Part shown: one piece after another, positions 55,123-64,000 of the stretch
How positions within the stretch are numbered: the stretch's first letter is position 1
Layout: every line of letters begins with the position of its first letter
Assembly: GCF_009765705.1 (NCBI RefSeq)
Contig: NZ_LMUX01000016.1
Location: 908,985-972,984 of the forward strand
Length of the DNA: 64,000 nt
From: Burkholderia sp. L27(2015)
GTDB lineage: Bacteria > Pseudomonadota > Gammaproteobacteria > Burkholderiales > Burkholderiaceae
Direction of reading: 5' to 3'
Notes under the pieces: generated by a model
The model's input: the letters and a program-made list of their open reading frames with translations, nothing else
Told to the model about the DNA's origin: nothing
Databases searched by the model: none
Position numbers and translations under genes: made by a program

Positions 55123-55737
55123 ATGTCCTATCGTACGAAATTTAGCGTCGTAGTCGCCGCTCTTGCGTTTTCAGGCGCGGCACTGGCCCAGGCCCCGGCC
55201 GCCCAGGTTGTCCGGCTGCGCGGCAACATCGTGTCGCTGAACGGCGATACGATGATGGTTCACCGCAACAGCGGCGACACCGTGTCGGTGGCGCTTGCAC
55301 CTAATGTGCAGTTGGGCGCGGTCAAGAATATCAAGCTCTCGGATATCAAGCCGGGTTCGTTCATCGGCACGGCGGCAATCACCGGCCAGGACGGCAAGAT
55401 GACGGCGACCGAAGTGCACGTGTTTGCCGAGTCGGCCCGTGGCACCGGCGAAGGGCATCGCGCTTTCGATCTGGGCCCCAACAGCACAATGACGAATGCG
55501 AATGTCGATTCGGTGGTGCAATCCTCGAACGGGCGCGAACTCACGCTCTCGTATAAAGGTGGCAGCAATACGATAACCGTGCCCGCCAATGTGCCGGTGG
55601 TGGCGTTTATCTCGGCGGATCGGGCGGATCTGACGCCAGGCAAGAAAGTGATCGTTACGGCGACGCCGGCCGCGGGCGGCACGTTCACCACGCAGCGCAT
55701 CCTGGTGGAGAAGGATGGCGTTGCTCCGCCGATGTAA
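55123..55737 (+). CDS. Exported DUF5666-like protein
   Basis: A 204-residue protein with a signal peptide (about 1-22, cleavage after ALAQA). The mature part is beta-rich, with the RGNIVSLNGDTMMVH start, DIKPGSFIGTAA and DLTPGKKVIVTATP, and resembles the DUF5666 family, thought to be OB-fold. Function unknown; periplasmic. ATG 55123 begins the signal peptide. Confidence 0.75.
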   Translation: MSYRTKFSVVVAALAFSGAALAQAPAAQVVRLRGNIVSLNGDTMMVHRNSGDTVSVALAPNVQLGAVKNIKLSDIKPGSFIGTAAITGQDGKMTATEVHVFAESARGTGEGHRAFDLGPNSTMTNANVDSVVQSSNGRELTLSYKGGSNTITVPANVPVVAFISADRADLTPGKKVIVTATPAAGGTFTTQRILVEKDGVAPPM

Positions 55738-55905
55738 TGCCCGGCCTCGAAGCGCGCTCATTCCCCGTGCTCATTTCGAGGCGTTGTCGCACAACACCGA
55801 AGCTTTGGCGATCCAGTCGTGCTAAGTGCGCTCATGATGGGAGCTCTGCTGTATCACTGCCTCATCAGCACTTGCGACGGCACCACTTGCGACGGGCCCC
55901 CATAC

Positions 55906-56790
55906 ATGGCGATAAAGACGTCAGTCAGCGCGCGTACGCGGCTCAAGCGTGGGGTAAAGCGACCATTGATCGCCCTGGTCGCCCACCTTCCCGAGAGTGT
56001 GCAGCGTGTCTTGTTCGTGCCCCGCGTTCGACGGGTCGCCATTCATATCCCCATATTGCGAGGCGTGTATTCAGGGTGCTTTCGTCGACATCCGATCGAT
56101 CTGATGCACGGCACCGAAACGAGCGGCTTCGTCGATGCCGACCAACTACAGCCCGACGCAGCCTTGGCCAGCGAACTCAACCCCTACATGGGTTCGCAAC
56201 CTAGCATCGTGCGCCGCGCGATGCAAACGCTGGGCGAGACGAACGGCTACACCTTCGTCGATATCGGCTGCGGCAAGGGGCGCGCGTTGATCGTTGCAAC
56301 GGAATTCGACTTCGATGCGATTGTCGGTTACGACATCAGCGCCGAACTGGTTCGTATCGCCAATGAGAACGCGGCGGTCATGGCGCGACGTTACCCCGAG
56401 CGCACACCGATCCGCGCGCTCAAGGCGAACATCAGCGAGCCCTCGTTGCCGGTGGGCAAGCTGGTGGTGTTCCTATACAACCCGTTCGGCACGCCGCTCA
56501 TGGCGGCGCTACTCAAAACGCTGGAAGCGGGTATAGCCGCGGGCGAGCTCGAACATTTCTTTATCGTCTACGACAATCCAGTCTGTGGTCATGTGTTTGA
56601 TACTTCGCGTGCCGTGACACGCTGGTTTGCCGGCGCTTACCCCTACGAGCGCGGCGAGATCGGGTATGGACCTTTGGATGAAGAGGCTGTCGTCATTTGG
56701 CAAAGCGTGCGTGGTGCGCGGCCCTGTGAATTTTCCGATCGCGAGCGGACGATTCGGGTCAAGGACCGGCTGCATGCGAGCCTCGACTGA
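55906..56790 (+). CDS. Class I SAM-dependent methyltransferase
   Basis: About 294 residues. The SAM-binding motif is FVDIGCGKGRALIVATEFDF, followed by VGYDISAELVRIANENA and the motif KLVVFLYNPFG. Unlike ordinary class I enzymes, the N-terminal 100 residues are Arg-rich and uncharacterised. The start is uncertain: ATG 55906 is chosen; in-frame starts at 55819, 55834 and 55837 are possible. Target unknown. Confidence 0.75.
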   Translation: MAIKTSVSARTRLKRGVKRPLIALVAHLPESVQRVLFVPRVRRVAIHIPILRGVYSGCFRRHPIDLMHGTETSGFVDADQLQPDAALASELNPYMGSQPSIVRRAMQTLGETNGYTFVDIGCGKGRALIVATEFDFDAIVGYDISAELVRIANENAAVMARRYPERTPIRALKANISEPSLPVGKLVVFLYNPFGTPLMAALLKTLEAGIAAGELEHFFIVYDNPVCGHVFDTSRAVTRWFAGAYPYERGEIGYGPLDEEAVVIWQSVRGARPCEFSDRERTIRVKDRLHASLD

Positions 56791-56960
56791 CTGGGGCGTT
56801 TGCTAAGCGAATTGCGCGGGGTGAGCGCGCGGATTGAAGGGCGGTTAAAGTAGAGGCGTTTCGATATGAGCGGCATTCGGGCGGCATCGATCCGCACCCG
56901 CTTGGCTAAAGCCGGCCCGCAGAGGCCTTATCGTCTTCGCGCTATCCTACAGGACCCGAC

Positions 56961-57665
56961 ATGAACGACCTTTCCGCTTTCGCCATCACCAAGAAGTGGC
57001 CCGCCCAGCATCCCGATCGGATTCAGCTCTATTCTTTGACTACGCCCAACGGCATCAAGGCTTCGGTCATGCTCGAAGAGACGGGCCTGCCTTACGAGCC
57101 CCATCTGGTCAGATTCGACACCAACGACCAGATGTCGCCAGAGTTTCTCACGCTCAATCCCAACAACAAGATCCCTGCGATCCTCGATCCCAATGGTCCC
57201 GATGGCCGACCGCTCGCCCTGTTCGAATCGGGGGCGATCCTGATTTATCTCGCCGATAAGACCGGAAAGTTCATCCCGCAGGATGCCGCTGGCCGCTACG
57301 AGACGATCCAGTGGCTGATGTTCCAGATGGGCGGCATCGGCCCCATGTTCGGGCAGCTCGGCTTTTTCCATAAATTCGCCGGCAAGGAGTTTCCGGACAA
57401 GCGTCCGCGAGATCGCTACGTGGCTGAAGCGAAGCGTCTGCTTGCGGTGCTAGAGGGGCGGCTGGCCACGCGTACCTGGATCATGGGCGATGCCTATACC
57501 ATTGCCGATATCGCCACGTTTCCCTGGGTGCGCACGTTGACCGGCTTTTACGAAGCCAATGAGCTGGTGGGGATGGCTAGCTTCCCGAATGTCACACGTG
57601 CTCTCGATGCGTTTGTTGCACGGCCGGCGGTGGTGAAAGGGGTCGATAGTCCGAAGAGGAATTGA
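56961..57665 (+). CDS. Glutathione S-transferase, YghU/YfcG-like
   Basis: A 234-residue GST of the nu type. It has RIQLYSLTTPNGIKASVMLEE, LTLNPNNKIPAILDP, ESGAILIYLADKTGKF and the C-domain IADIATFPWVRTL. Nu-class enzymes have disulfide-bond reductase and peroxidase activity rather than classical conjugation. Its coding 3' end overlaps the end of the convergent hydrolase by 74 bases. Confidence 0.9.
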   Translation: MNDLSAFAITKKWPAQHPDRIQLYSLTTPNGIKASVMLEETGLPYEPHLVRFDTNDQMSPEFLTLNPNNKIPAILDPNGPDGRPLALFESGAILIYLADKTGKFIPQDAAGRYETIQWLMFQMGGIGPMFGQLGFFHKFAGKEFPDKRPRDRYVAEAKRLLAVLEGRLATRTWIMGDAYTIADIATFPWVRTLTGFYEANELVGMASFPNVTRALDAFVARPAVVKGVDSPKRN

Positions 57666-58428
57666 GCAGCCAATTGACTATCGTTTCGGTCGTCCACTGT
57701 GGATCATCGTGCGGCAAGTCGTGGCCGGCCCACGGGTGCTCGACATGCGCAGCGTGCCACTGCGTCGCGATGCGGGCAGAGCAGGCAGGGTCGACCAGGC
57801 GATCCGCCGCAGACGACAGCAATAGCGTAGGGCAGCGCGGCGCTTCGCGCTCTGCCTGAAATCGAGCCGCCGCCCAGAGTTGCCGCAGACCGTTCGCTGC
57901 GCTGACGCCTGCGGTGCGGCGAATTTCCATCCATGCCGCGATATCGTCAGCGACGGTGTCGCGCCGGTTGCAGGTGAGATCGTGCAGGCGCCGCTCGCAG
58001 TCTTGCGGATTGGTCCACGCCAGCGCGACACGACCCACGACCGGCCAGGCTGCGGGCCGCATGCGCTGCGTCAGATTGCAGAACGGGCGCATGCTGGTGT
58101 TGATGAGAACCAGCCGTTCTATCTCTTGCGGATGCCGTTGCGCCCACACGGTGGCGACCATGCCGCCCAGCGACATCGCGAGCAAGCGATAAGGCCCGGG
58201 AATACCTAACTCGGCTGCACGCGAGCGAACCAGCGTCATCATCTCGGGCACACTGAGCGGCGCTTGCACGCCTCTTTCCCTACCGTTCCCGGGGAGCTCG
58301 AGCAGGGTCACGCTGCTGCCGGCGGTGGCACCTATGGCCGCACCGACCCCCAGACTAAACTGTTCCGGAAAGACGCCCCAATGACGCGCTTCCCGCGTGA
58401 GGCCGCGCAGCAGTATCCACGCGCTCAT
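57592..58428 (-). CDS. Alpha/beta hydrolase
   Basis: A 278-residue alpha/beta hydrolase. The nucleophile Ser is in LAMSLGGMVATVWAQ, Asp is probably in SSAADRLVDP, and His is in HPWAGHDLPHDDP. It starts SAWILLRGLTREARHWGVF. ATG 58428 overlaps the M14 stop (ATGA), so the two are probably translationally coupled. Substrate unknown. The last 20 residues overlap the GST gene. Confidence 0.83.
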   Translation of the reverse strand: MSAWILLRGLTREARHWGVFPEQFSLGVGAAIGATAGSSVTLLELPGNGRERGVQAPLSVPEMMTLVRSRAAELGIPGPYRLLAMSLGGMVATVWAQRHPQEIERLVLINTSMRPFCNLTQRMRPAAWPVVGRVALAWTNPQDCERRLHDLTCNRRDTVADDIAAWMEIRRTAGVSAANGLRQLWAAARFQAEREAPRCPTLLLSSAADRLVDPACSARIATQWHAAHVEHPWAGHDLPHDDPQWTTETIVNWLLNSSSDYRPLSPPPAVQQTHREHV

Positions 58429-59459
58429 CGCAGAGGCTTGCGTTGCCAGTGTTCCCGCGCGCGCTGCAACAACTGCAGGCGCAGCTCGCCCTGCGGTAGC
58501 CATCGGTGCGATGCAAAGGCCGCGCGGGTCAGGAAATCGAGGAAATTGGCATGTCGGCGCAAGACGCGCTCCGTACGGTGGGGTTTGGTCGGATTGAACA
58601 GGCCGAGGCGCGAGAACAGTTGGCGCGGATTCTTTTTGATCCAGAGCCAGGAGCCCAATTCCAATGTCATCGGCAGGAAGATGTTGGATGCGTGCGTCTG
58701 ATCGTAGGCGCAGTCCCACAAGTCGCCGTGAAGCAGGTATTGATGGCTTTGCGGCTCGAATACATAAGCGTGGTGCGGATAGCCCTGTTCGAACATGGTC
58801 TTGAGCAGAAACATTTCAGGAAGATGCGCCATCTGCTGGTCGGTTCGCGCATAGGGAAACCAGATGCTGTCGCCCCAGCCGTAACCGGAATGGCAGTCGA
58901 GCGCGAAACTAAGCGGTCGCGTCAGCAGTTCCTGCTTCACGACCTCCAGCAAAGCGGCACTCTCAACTTCCATCGAACCGTATCTCGCCCCGCGGTACCA
59001 CGGCAACCACGGACCGATGCGTTGACCGCCGGCGAGAAACGGCACGCGGCCTTCGGCATTTTGCGGTGCGTTGCGCATGAGGTCGACGCCATTCGGGTTC
59101 GAGCGGGTTCCCGCCCACATCCCGCCGGGGTTCACGATAGGCATGAAGACCAGACGTACCATGCGCAACTGGTCATGTAGCAATGTGTCCCATTCGAGAC
59201 GTCGCAGCAGGGCACGCATGTAGTCGAGGATCAACTGCGTTCCGATGCGCTCGAGCCCATGGACGCCGCCGAAAAAGCCGATGGCCGGCGCGTTGGGGTC
59301 GCTCGATCCTATGGTTGCTGTCAAGACGGGGAATGATCGCGTGCCGGCCCGTACGTTGCAAACCGTGCGCTGTTCGAACCGGTCGCCGCCCGCGGTCAGT
59401 ATGGCCTCGAGTTCGTCGAATTCTGCGAAGCTGTCCGGGCCAGCGCGTAACGGGCTCAT
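58425..59459 (-). CDS. M14-family zinc carboxypeptidase-like protein
   Basis: A 344-residue peptidase of the M14 fold without a signal peptide. Zinc ligands are visible in GGVHGLERIGT (His and Glu of HxxE) and LDCHSGYG (His). NPNGVDLMRN carries the substrate-binding Asn/Arg, and the catalytic Glu is probably in LTLELGSW (read as MTLELGS). It probably removes C-terminal residues or acts on murein-type substrates. Paired with a hydrolase by ATGA overlap. Confidence 0.83.
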   Translation of the reverse strand: MSPLRAGPDSFAEFDELEAILTAGGDRFEQRTVCNVRAGTRSFPVLTATIGSSDPNAPAIGFFGGVHGLERIGTQLILDYMRALLRRLEWDTLLHDQLRMVRLVFMPIVNPGGMWAGTRSNPNGVDLMRNAPQNAEGRVPFLAGGQRIGPWLPWYRGARYGSMEVESAALLEVVKQELLTRPLSFALDCHSGYGWGDSIWFPYARTDQQMAHLPEMFLLKTMFEQGYPHHAYVFEPQSHQYLLHGDLWDCAYDQTHASNIFLPMTLELGSWLWIKKNPRQLFSRLGLFNPTKPHRTERVLRRHANFLDFLTRAAFASHRWLPQGELRLQLLQRAREHWQRKPLR

Positions 59460-59510
59460 GGCTGCGCCTTTTTTTTGTCACAGGTTGCGCGAGCAGCGGC
59501 GAGGGGCCAT

Positions 59511-59540
59511 CTCGGTTCGCCTCGGTTCGCCTCGGTTCGA
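59511..59540 (+). repeat. Ten-base tandem repeat, three copies
   Basis: CTCGGTTCGC twice and CTCGGTTCGA once in direct tandem, just upstream of the M14 gene start. Confidence 0.85.
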
Positions 59541-59726
59541 TTAGACCGCTTCAATTCGTCCGCGAATTGGAAAATGAGTATATAGCGGATGTTTGCTTCG
59601 GAACATAAGAAAATCCCTGAGAAAACAACCCGCTAACTATGCGAGCCGACCCACGAGTCGGCCCACGAACCGACCTTATAAAACGGATTGCCACAAAACT
59701 GTCACATCGCGCAGTAAGCCGTGAGC

Positions 59727-59990
59727 TTATGGAAGGTTTGGATTGCGCGAAACCGGTTGTCCTTGCGCCTTCTTTTCCGCGCGTTGAATGTCGGTCGGGT
59801 ATTGCGTGTCATCTCCGCCCGGGTGATAGCCGTTTTGTTCGAGGGTCTTGAGCTCTTGTTTTTGCTCTGCGCGGGTGGTAGTGCTGGTTGTGCCACTGCC
59901 GGTCTGTGCATACGTCGGGGGACAAATCAGTAACGTGCTTAACATGGCGACGGGTATAGCCCTGATAGCGATAAGGTGATTGCGGGTCAT
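59727..59990 (-). CDS. DUF4148 small exported protein
   Basis: An 87-residue protein with a signal peptide (about 1-28, ending TYAQT). The mature part has RAEQKQELKTLEQNGYHPGGDDTQYPTDIQRAEKK, the DUF4148 pattern that is widespread and multi-copy in Burkholderia. Function unknown. GGAG precedes the ATG at 59990. Confidence 0.87.
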   Translation of the reverse strand: MTRNHLIAIRAIPVAMLSTLLICPPTYAQTGSGTTSTTTRAEQKQELKTLEQNGYHPGGDDTQYPTDIQRAEKKAQGQPVSRNPNLP

Positions 59991-60231
59991 TTTCGAGCTC
60001 CGATTGGTGACGGCCCGAGCCTATGCAGCAAGGCGCGCGCCTGACATGCGCGGGGGCGTCCGAAGCGCGACCCGCGTACCAACCAAGGAAAATAACTTTT
60101 CGGGATTTTTTTGGCTGTACGCTGGTCTACTTAATCTGGGATTTATTTTGCAACATCCTGGCTTACGTAAATTCCCATGGGGCCAGCTTCCCTCATGGTT
60201 GGAACGAGTACTTACAAAACGAGTGCTTGCA

Positions 60232-60699
60232 ATGCGTGCCCATCACCGAAAAAGCGAAGAAAGCGACCGCGCGAAACCTGCGAGTGTGAGTGCTGCGAGC
60301 CTCAGTACTGGGAGCCTCACTACCACGAGGGCTTGCAAGGTCAGCGCGGAGTTGCGGCGCGCCAATTTGCTGCGTTGGCTCAAAGACCACGACGTGGCAT
60401 TCCGCGGCAGCAGCGACTTGCGTCAGCTCAAACCCAACGCAGCATTTGGCGACCGGACTGCACGCCGGCTCGAAAGGAATTACGGAATGGGCATGGGCTA
60501 TCTCGACCAACCAATCAATCCCGCGCTAGGGCAGCTATACCCGTCGGACTGGGACGTCTTGCCCCAGGATTTGAGGGAAGTCACGCTGGCCGTAGGCGCA
60601 CGCTATAACTCCGAGTCGATCGCTTCAGCGGCGGAGCGCGAAAGCGATCCCATTTTCGATGTGCTGCACGGTCGTGGTTCGCGCACGGGCGGTTGTTAG
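60232..60699 (+). CDS. Small HTH-like DNA-binding protein
   Basis: About 155 residues. The segment RRANLLRWLKDHDVAFRGSSDLRQL, then FGDRTARRLERNYGMGMGYLDQP, resembles the phage-repressor-type HTH domain that ends with GWLD-like residues. So it may be a transcription regulator. The N-terminal 45 residues are Ser/Thr-rich. The start ATG 60232 has no clear ribosome site and is uncertain; the frame is open to 59980. Confidence 0.5.
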   Translation: MRAHHRKSEESDRAKPASVSAASLSTGSLTTTRACKVSAELRRANLLRWLKDHDVAFRGSSDLRQLKPNAAFGDRTARRLERNYGMGMGYLDQPINPALGQLYPSDWDVLPQDLREVTLAVGARYNSESIASAAERESDPIFDVLHGRGSRTGGC

Positions 60700-60749
60700 C
60701 CCCCCTCTAGCGCTCGGGCCTATCCAGGTGTATCCGGGACTATCCGGAT

Positions 60750-61238
60750 CTAGTCGCGGCGGGGCGGCGATGACCCGATCGCGGTCGGGGGTTCGATAAC
60801 CCGATCGAGCTTGCCCCATCTCACCAGGATCGTTTCAATCGCATGCGCATAGCTGTCGCGTTTGTCCGGCGTTTCCGAATGGTAGGCGCCGACCGCCTGC
60901 CAAGTGTTGCCGTATTTGATCATTTTCTGTTTCAACAGCCACGCGGCGACATAGACGTTCACGCATTCATCGTACAAGGCGGCCGGCCGTATGCCGTATC
61001 CCGCCAATCTGGCGAAATGAATCGAGTTGATCTGCAGCGAGCCGACGTCGATTGTGCCGTTGGCGTTGGCGTGGATGGCGGCAGCGTGATTGTGCGATTC
61101 CTGCCATGCGATCGCGTGGAGAATCAGCGGATTGACATGCTGGTAGACCGCCGCGTCCTCGTAGCAGTCGGCCGCCACCGCGCTGCGGCAGCACAGCGCC
61201 AGCAGCAACAGGGTGTAGGCAACGACGTGACGCAGCAT
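60750..61238 (-). CDS. Lytic transglycosylase, IagB/VirB1-like
   Basis: A 162-residue exported murein hydrolase with a signal peptide (about 1-22, cleavage after SAVAA). The mature protein starts DCYEDAAVYQHVNPLILHAIAWQES, with the catalytic Glu in WQES. GSLQINSIHF and GAYHSETPD complete the SLT domain. Such small transglycosylases open the cell wall for secretion systems; here it is divergent from gspD. GAGAGA precedes ATG 61238. Confidence 0.88.
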   Translation of the reverse strand: MLRHVVAYTLLLLALCCRSAVAADCYEDAAVYQHVNPLILHAIAWQESHNHAAAIHANANGTIDVGSLQINSIHFARLAGYGIRPAALYDECVNVYVAAWLLKQKMIKYGNTWQAVGAYHSETPDKRDSYAHAIETILVRWGKLDRVIEPPTAIGSSPPRRD

Positions 61239-61652
61239 GGAATTCTCTCTCGTGAGCGAGCCGTCAGTTCGGTCGGTCTGGCGGGTCTGCCCGGTTGGCC
61301 CGACAGCGGACGATCGTACGGACGATAGTGCCAAGTGCCGGTCACAGTAGCGTTGCTATGTGACACTCATGCCATGCAATGCTTACAAAAACATTTGGCA
61401 ACATTACAGTCGTTGCCCTTTTTGTTAGGCGGATTGACGGCTGCGCTATCTGCTCGCCGACCGCGTAGGTTCGATCTGGACCTATCGCGTCCCTAGTTAT
61501 ATTTCTGTCACAGAGCACTGATACGATTCGGTCCCTTCACCGTCCCTTCGCCGCGTGGACAATTTGCTGTCCTCCTGGTCGTCGATAACCGGATCGGTCT
61601 TGCGCGGGTCTTGCGCGGGTCTTGCATATTTATCGGCACTTTGCCTCTGTTC
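61239..61652. other. Divergent promoter region, transglycosylase and gspD
   Basis: About 414 bases with no gene seen. Near the gspD side it has an 11-base direct repeat GTCTTGCGCGG (61597-61607 and 61608-61618) with a partial third copy. The part around 61380-61440 is AT-richer and may carry promoters. Confidence 0.4.
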
Positions 61653-64000
61653 ATGACTCTATCCAGCCTCGTTGTACGTCGTACGTTTTGCAGCTTGTTT
61701 TGTCGTCTGTTCCGCGGCCTGTTTTGCAGCCTGTTGCTCGTGACGCTGGCGACAGTGCAACTCGCCCACGCGCAGGTGACGTTGAACTTCGTCAATGCCG
61801 ACATCGATCAGGTTGCCAAAGCAATCGGGCAAGCCACGGGGCAGACCATCATCGTCGACCCGCGCGTCAAAGGTCAGCTCAACCTGGTCGCCGATCAACC
61901 GATGGCCGACGAGAAAGCCATCAAGACGCTGGAGTCCGCGCTGCGCATGCAAGGTTTTGCGTTGCTGCAAGACCATGGCGTGATGAAGGTCGTGCCCGAG
62001 ACCGACGCGAAGTTGCAAGGTGTGCCGACCTATGTCGGCAACAGCCCGGTGGTCAGCGGCGATCAAGTCATCACCCAGGTATTCCAGCTGCACCATGAAT
62101 CGGCGAACAACCTGCTGGGTGTGCTGCGCCCGCTCGTTTCGCCCAACAACGCGATCGCCGCCTACCCAGGCAACAACACGCTGGTGGTGACCGACTATGC
62201 GGATAACGTCAAACGCATCGCCGCCATCATCGCCGGCGTGGACGGTGCGTCGACGCAGAACAGCGACATCGTGCAACTGAAGCACGCCAATGTTCTCGAT
62301 CTCGCCTCGCTGCTGCAAAAGCTGCTCGATCCGACCACGCTCGGCGAAACGGACACGACGCTCAAGGTCACGGTGCAAGCGGATACCCGCACGAATTCCT
62401 TGTTGCTGCGCGCCTCGAGCGAGTCCCGCCTGCGCGAAGCCGAAGCGCTGATAGCCAAGCTCGACGTCGCGACCCGCGAGCCCGGCAACATGCATGTCGT
62501 GCAACTGCGGCAAGCCGATGCGACGGAATTGGCCAAGACGCTGCGCGGCATGCTGGGTCAGTCCAGCGGCAGCGATAGCAACAGCAGCGCCAAAAGCGAC
62601 TTCAACAAGAGCGACAGCAGCTCCGGCGGTGGTTCGGGCGGCAGTTCCAGCAGCGGTTCCGGCGGCAACAGCTTGGCTGCGCCGTTGCCCAGCGGTTACA
62701 GCGGGCAGGGCGGCGGGGGCGGCGGGGGTGGTGGGGGTGGTGGGGGTGGTGGCGCCAGCGGCGGCGGATCGGGCGGCGGCGCCGATAGTGGCGGTATCTC
62801 GGGCGGCTCAGGTGGCAACGCCAGCAGTATCGTGGCGCAAATCCAGGCGGATCCCGCCACCAATTCGCTGGTGATCACCGCGTCCGAACCGGTTTATGCC
62901 AACCTGCGCGCGGTCATCGACCAGCTCGATGTGCGGCGCGCCCAGGTTTATATCGAATCGCTGATTGTCGAGCTGACGCGCTCCAAGGCCGAGCAGCTCG
63001 GGGTGCAGTGGCAGGGCTTGATCGGCTCGGCGACCAACACCGCTTTGTTTGCGGGCAGCAACTTCGCTACCACCACCAGCCAGGGCATCGTCAACCTGAC
63101 CGCGATCGGTAATGCGGCTGCGGCCAATGGCAGCGCGGCCAGTGCGCTGGCCAGCTCGGCGACGCTGCTCAATAACGGCTTGAACGTGGGCCTGATTCAC
63201 AAATTCGGTAATGCCGTGGGCCTGGGCGCGTTGCTGCAGGCGCTGGAAAGCAACAGCGACGTCAACATCCTGTCGACGCCCAGTGTGATTACGCTCGATA
63301 ACGAAGACGCCAAGGTCGTGGTAGGCCAGAACGTGCCTATCGTCACCGGTTCCTATTCGCAGACCGGCTCGTCATCGTCGGTCACGCCGTTCCAGACCTT
63401 CGATCGCGAAGACGTCGGCATTACCTTGCATGTACGCCCGCAGATTACCGAGGGCGGCATCATCAAGCTGCAGATCTACCAGGAAAGCTCGAGCGTGGTG
63501 GCCAGCACGGCCAGTGCGACGTCGGGCCCGACCATCAACAAACGTTCGGTCCAGTCGCTCGTGCTGGCCAACGACGGTCAGATCATCGTGCTCGGCGGCT
63601 TGATGCAGGACGAGTATGACAACGGCAACAGCAAAGTGCCGTTCCTGGGCAACCTGCCTGTGATTGGCAGCTTGTTTCGCACCGAGAATAAAGACCGTAA
63701 CAAGACCGATCTGATGGTCTTCCTGCGTCCCGTGATCTTGCGTGACAACCAGACCACGAGCGATATTTCGATGAACCGCTACGATGCGATTCGGGCCGAA
63801 ACCAATAGCTACGTTTCCGACAATCGCAACGTGCGCGATTTGAATTTCCCCGGCGTGCCGCCCGCAGTTGGGGCGGATGCGCCGGCTCACGGTGTGGGCT
63901 CGTTGATATCGACCGACGGGGGCCGCGCACCGGGTTCAGGTGTTGGCGCAGTGGATTCGAATGCAGCGGGTTCGAACGCGTCGGGTTCCAACTCGGCGGG
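61653..64000 (+). CDS. gspD: Type II secretion secretin GspD, 5' part
   Basis: At least 782 residues; the frame runs off the right edge. GspD is the outer-membrane channel of type II secretion. A signal peptide covers about residues 1-43 (ends AHAQ). Then come the N0 domain (VTLNFVNADIDQVAKAIGQATGQTIIVD), N1/N2 repeats (VFQLHHESANNLLGVLRP; IVQLKHANVLDLASLL; VVQLRQADATELAKTL), a Ser/Gly-rich insert with about 14 consecutive Gly (about residues 350-370), N3 and the secretin domain (VNILSTPSVITLDNEDAKVVVGQNVPIVTGS; VGITLHVRPQITEGG; ILGNL-like VPFLGNLPVIGSLFR). The C-terminal tail is Gly/Ser/Ala-rich. ATG 61653 begins the signal peptide. Confidence 0.95.
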   Translation, partial: MTLSSLVVRRTFCSLFCRLFRGLFCSLLLVTLATVQLAHAQVTLNFVNADIDQVAKAIGQATGQTIIVDPRVKGQLNLVADQPMADEKAIKTLESALRMQGFALLQDHGVMKVVPETDAKLQGVPTYVGNSPVVSGDQVITQVFQLHHESANNLLGVLRPLVSPNNAIAAYPGNNTLVVTDYADNVKRIAAIIAGVDGASTQNSDIVQLKHANVLDLASLLQKLLDPTTLGETDTTLKVTVQADTRTNSLLLRASSESRLREAEALIAKLDVATREPGNMHVVQLRQADATELAKTLRGMLGQSSGSDSNSSAKSDFNKSDSSSGGGSGGSSSSGSGGNSLAAPLPSGYSGQGGGGGGGGGGGGGGGASGGGSGGGADSGGISGGSGGNASSIVAQIQADPATNSLVITASEPVYANLRAVIDQLDVRRAQVYIESLIVELTRSKAEQLGVQWQGLIGSATNTALFAGSNFATTTSQGIVNLTAIGNAAAANGSAASALASSATLLNNGLNVGLIHKFGNAVGLGALLQALESNSDVNILSTPSVITLDNEDAKVVVGQNVPIVTGSYSQTGSSSSVTPFQTFDREDVGITLHVRPQITEGGIIKLQIYQESSSVVASTASATSGPTINKRSVQSLVLANDGQIIVLGGLMQDEYDNGNSKVPFLGNLPVIGSLFRTENKDRNKTDLMVFLRPVILRDNQTTSDISMNRYDAIRAETNSYVSDNRNVRDLNFPGVPPAVGADAPAHGVGSLISTDGGRAPGSGVGAVDSNAAGSNASGSNSA

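Overview
The window looks like the chromosome of a GC-rich betaproteobacterium of the Burkholderiaceae. The support is a Burkholderia-type trimeric porin ending in Phe, a DUF4148 protein, a hut pathway with HutF, a three-subunit periplasmic molybdenum dehydrogenase and a type II secretion gspD. The genus cannot be fixed from sequence alone. I see no tRNA, rRNA, IS element, prophage or CRISPR array.

Layout. 1-12960: the end of hutF, then hutC, an exported histidine-ammonia-lyase homologue that lacks the MIO triad, a porin, a polyamine-type ABC importer (permease, ATPase, binding protein, permease), a creatinase-like M24 protein, an amidohydrolase and a LysR regulator. HutC-type operators lie before hutC and before the lyase, so this may be one catabolic island. 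13229-20332: diguanylate cyclase, methyltransferase, amidase, Ldh_2-type dehydrogenase, GST, lipoprotein. 20501-23638: AIM24 protein and an ECF42-type sigma factor with VOC and DGPF partners. 23664-31204: two MFS exporters with TetR and ArsR regulators, proline iminopeptidase, DOPA-dioxygenase-like protein, AraC regulator and EamA exporter. 31385-32870: two toxin-antitoxin modules, the second (MntA/HepT) with a frameshift exactly at the HepT active-site motif.

32963-45360: aroG, DUF1810, flavin reductase, a very small gene with a strong promoter, an SMP-30-like exported protein, azoreductase, VOC, a Tat-exported MmgE/PrpD protein, a monooxygenase-like ABM protein, and the molybdenum hydroxylase operon (triheme cytochrome c, 2Fe-2S subunit, Moco subunit). 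45654-55737: cobF, divergent metR/metE with a MetR box, a DUF115-like protein with a repeat-encoded tail, phosphatase, VOC, PhzF, a nickel/cobalt permease and an exported DUF5666-like protein. 55906-64000: methyltransferase, GST, hydrolase plus M14 peptidase, DUF4148, a small HTH protein, an IagB-like transglycosylase and the first 782 codons of gspD.

The most interesting points are the MIO-less exported lyase and its neighbours, the complete ECF42 module with a matching promoter, the broken HepT, several perfect operator palindromes, and short tandem repeats at gene ends and inside metE and other genes. All functions are inferred from sequence; no searches were run.
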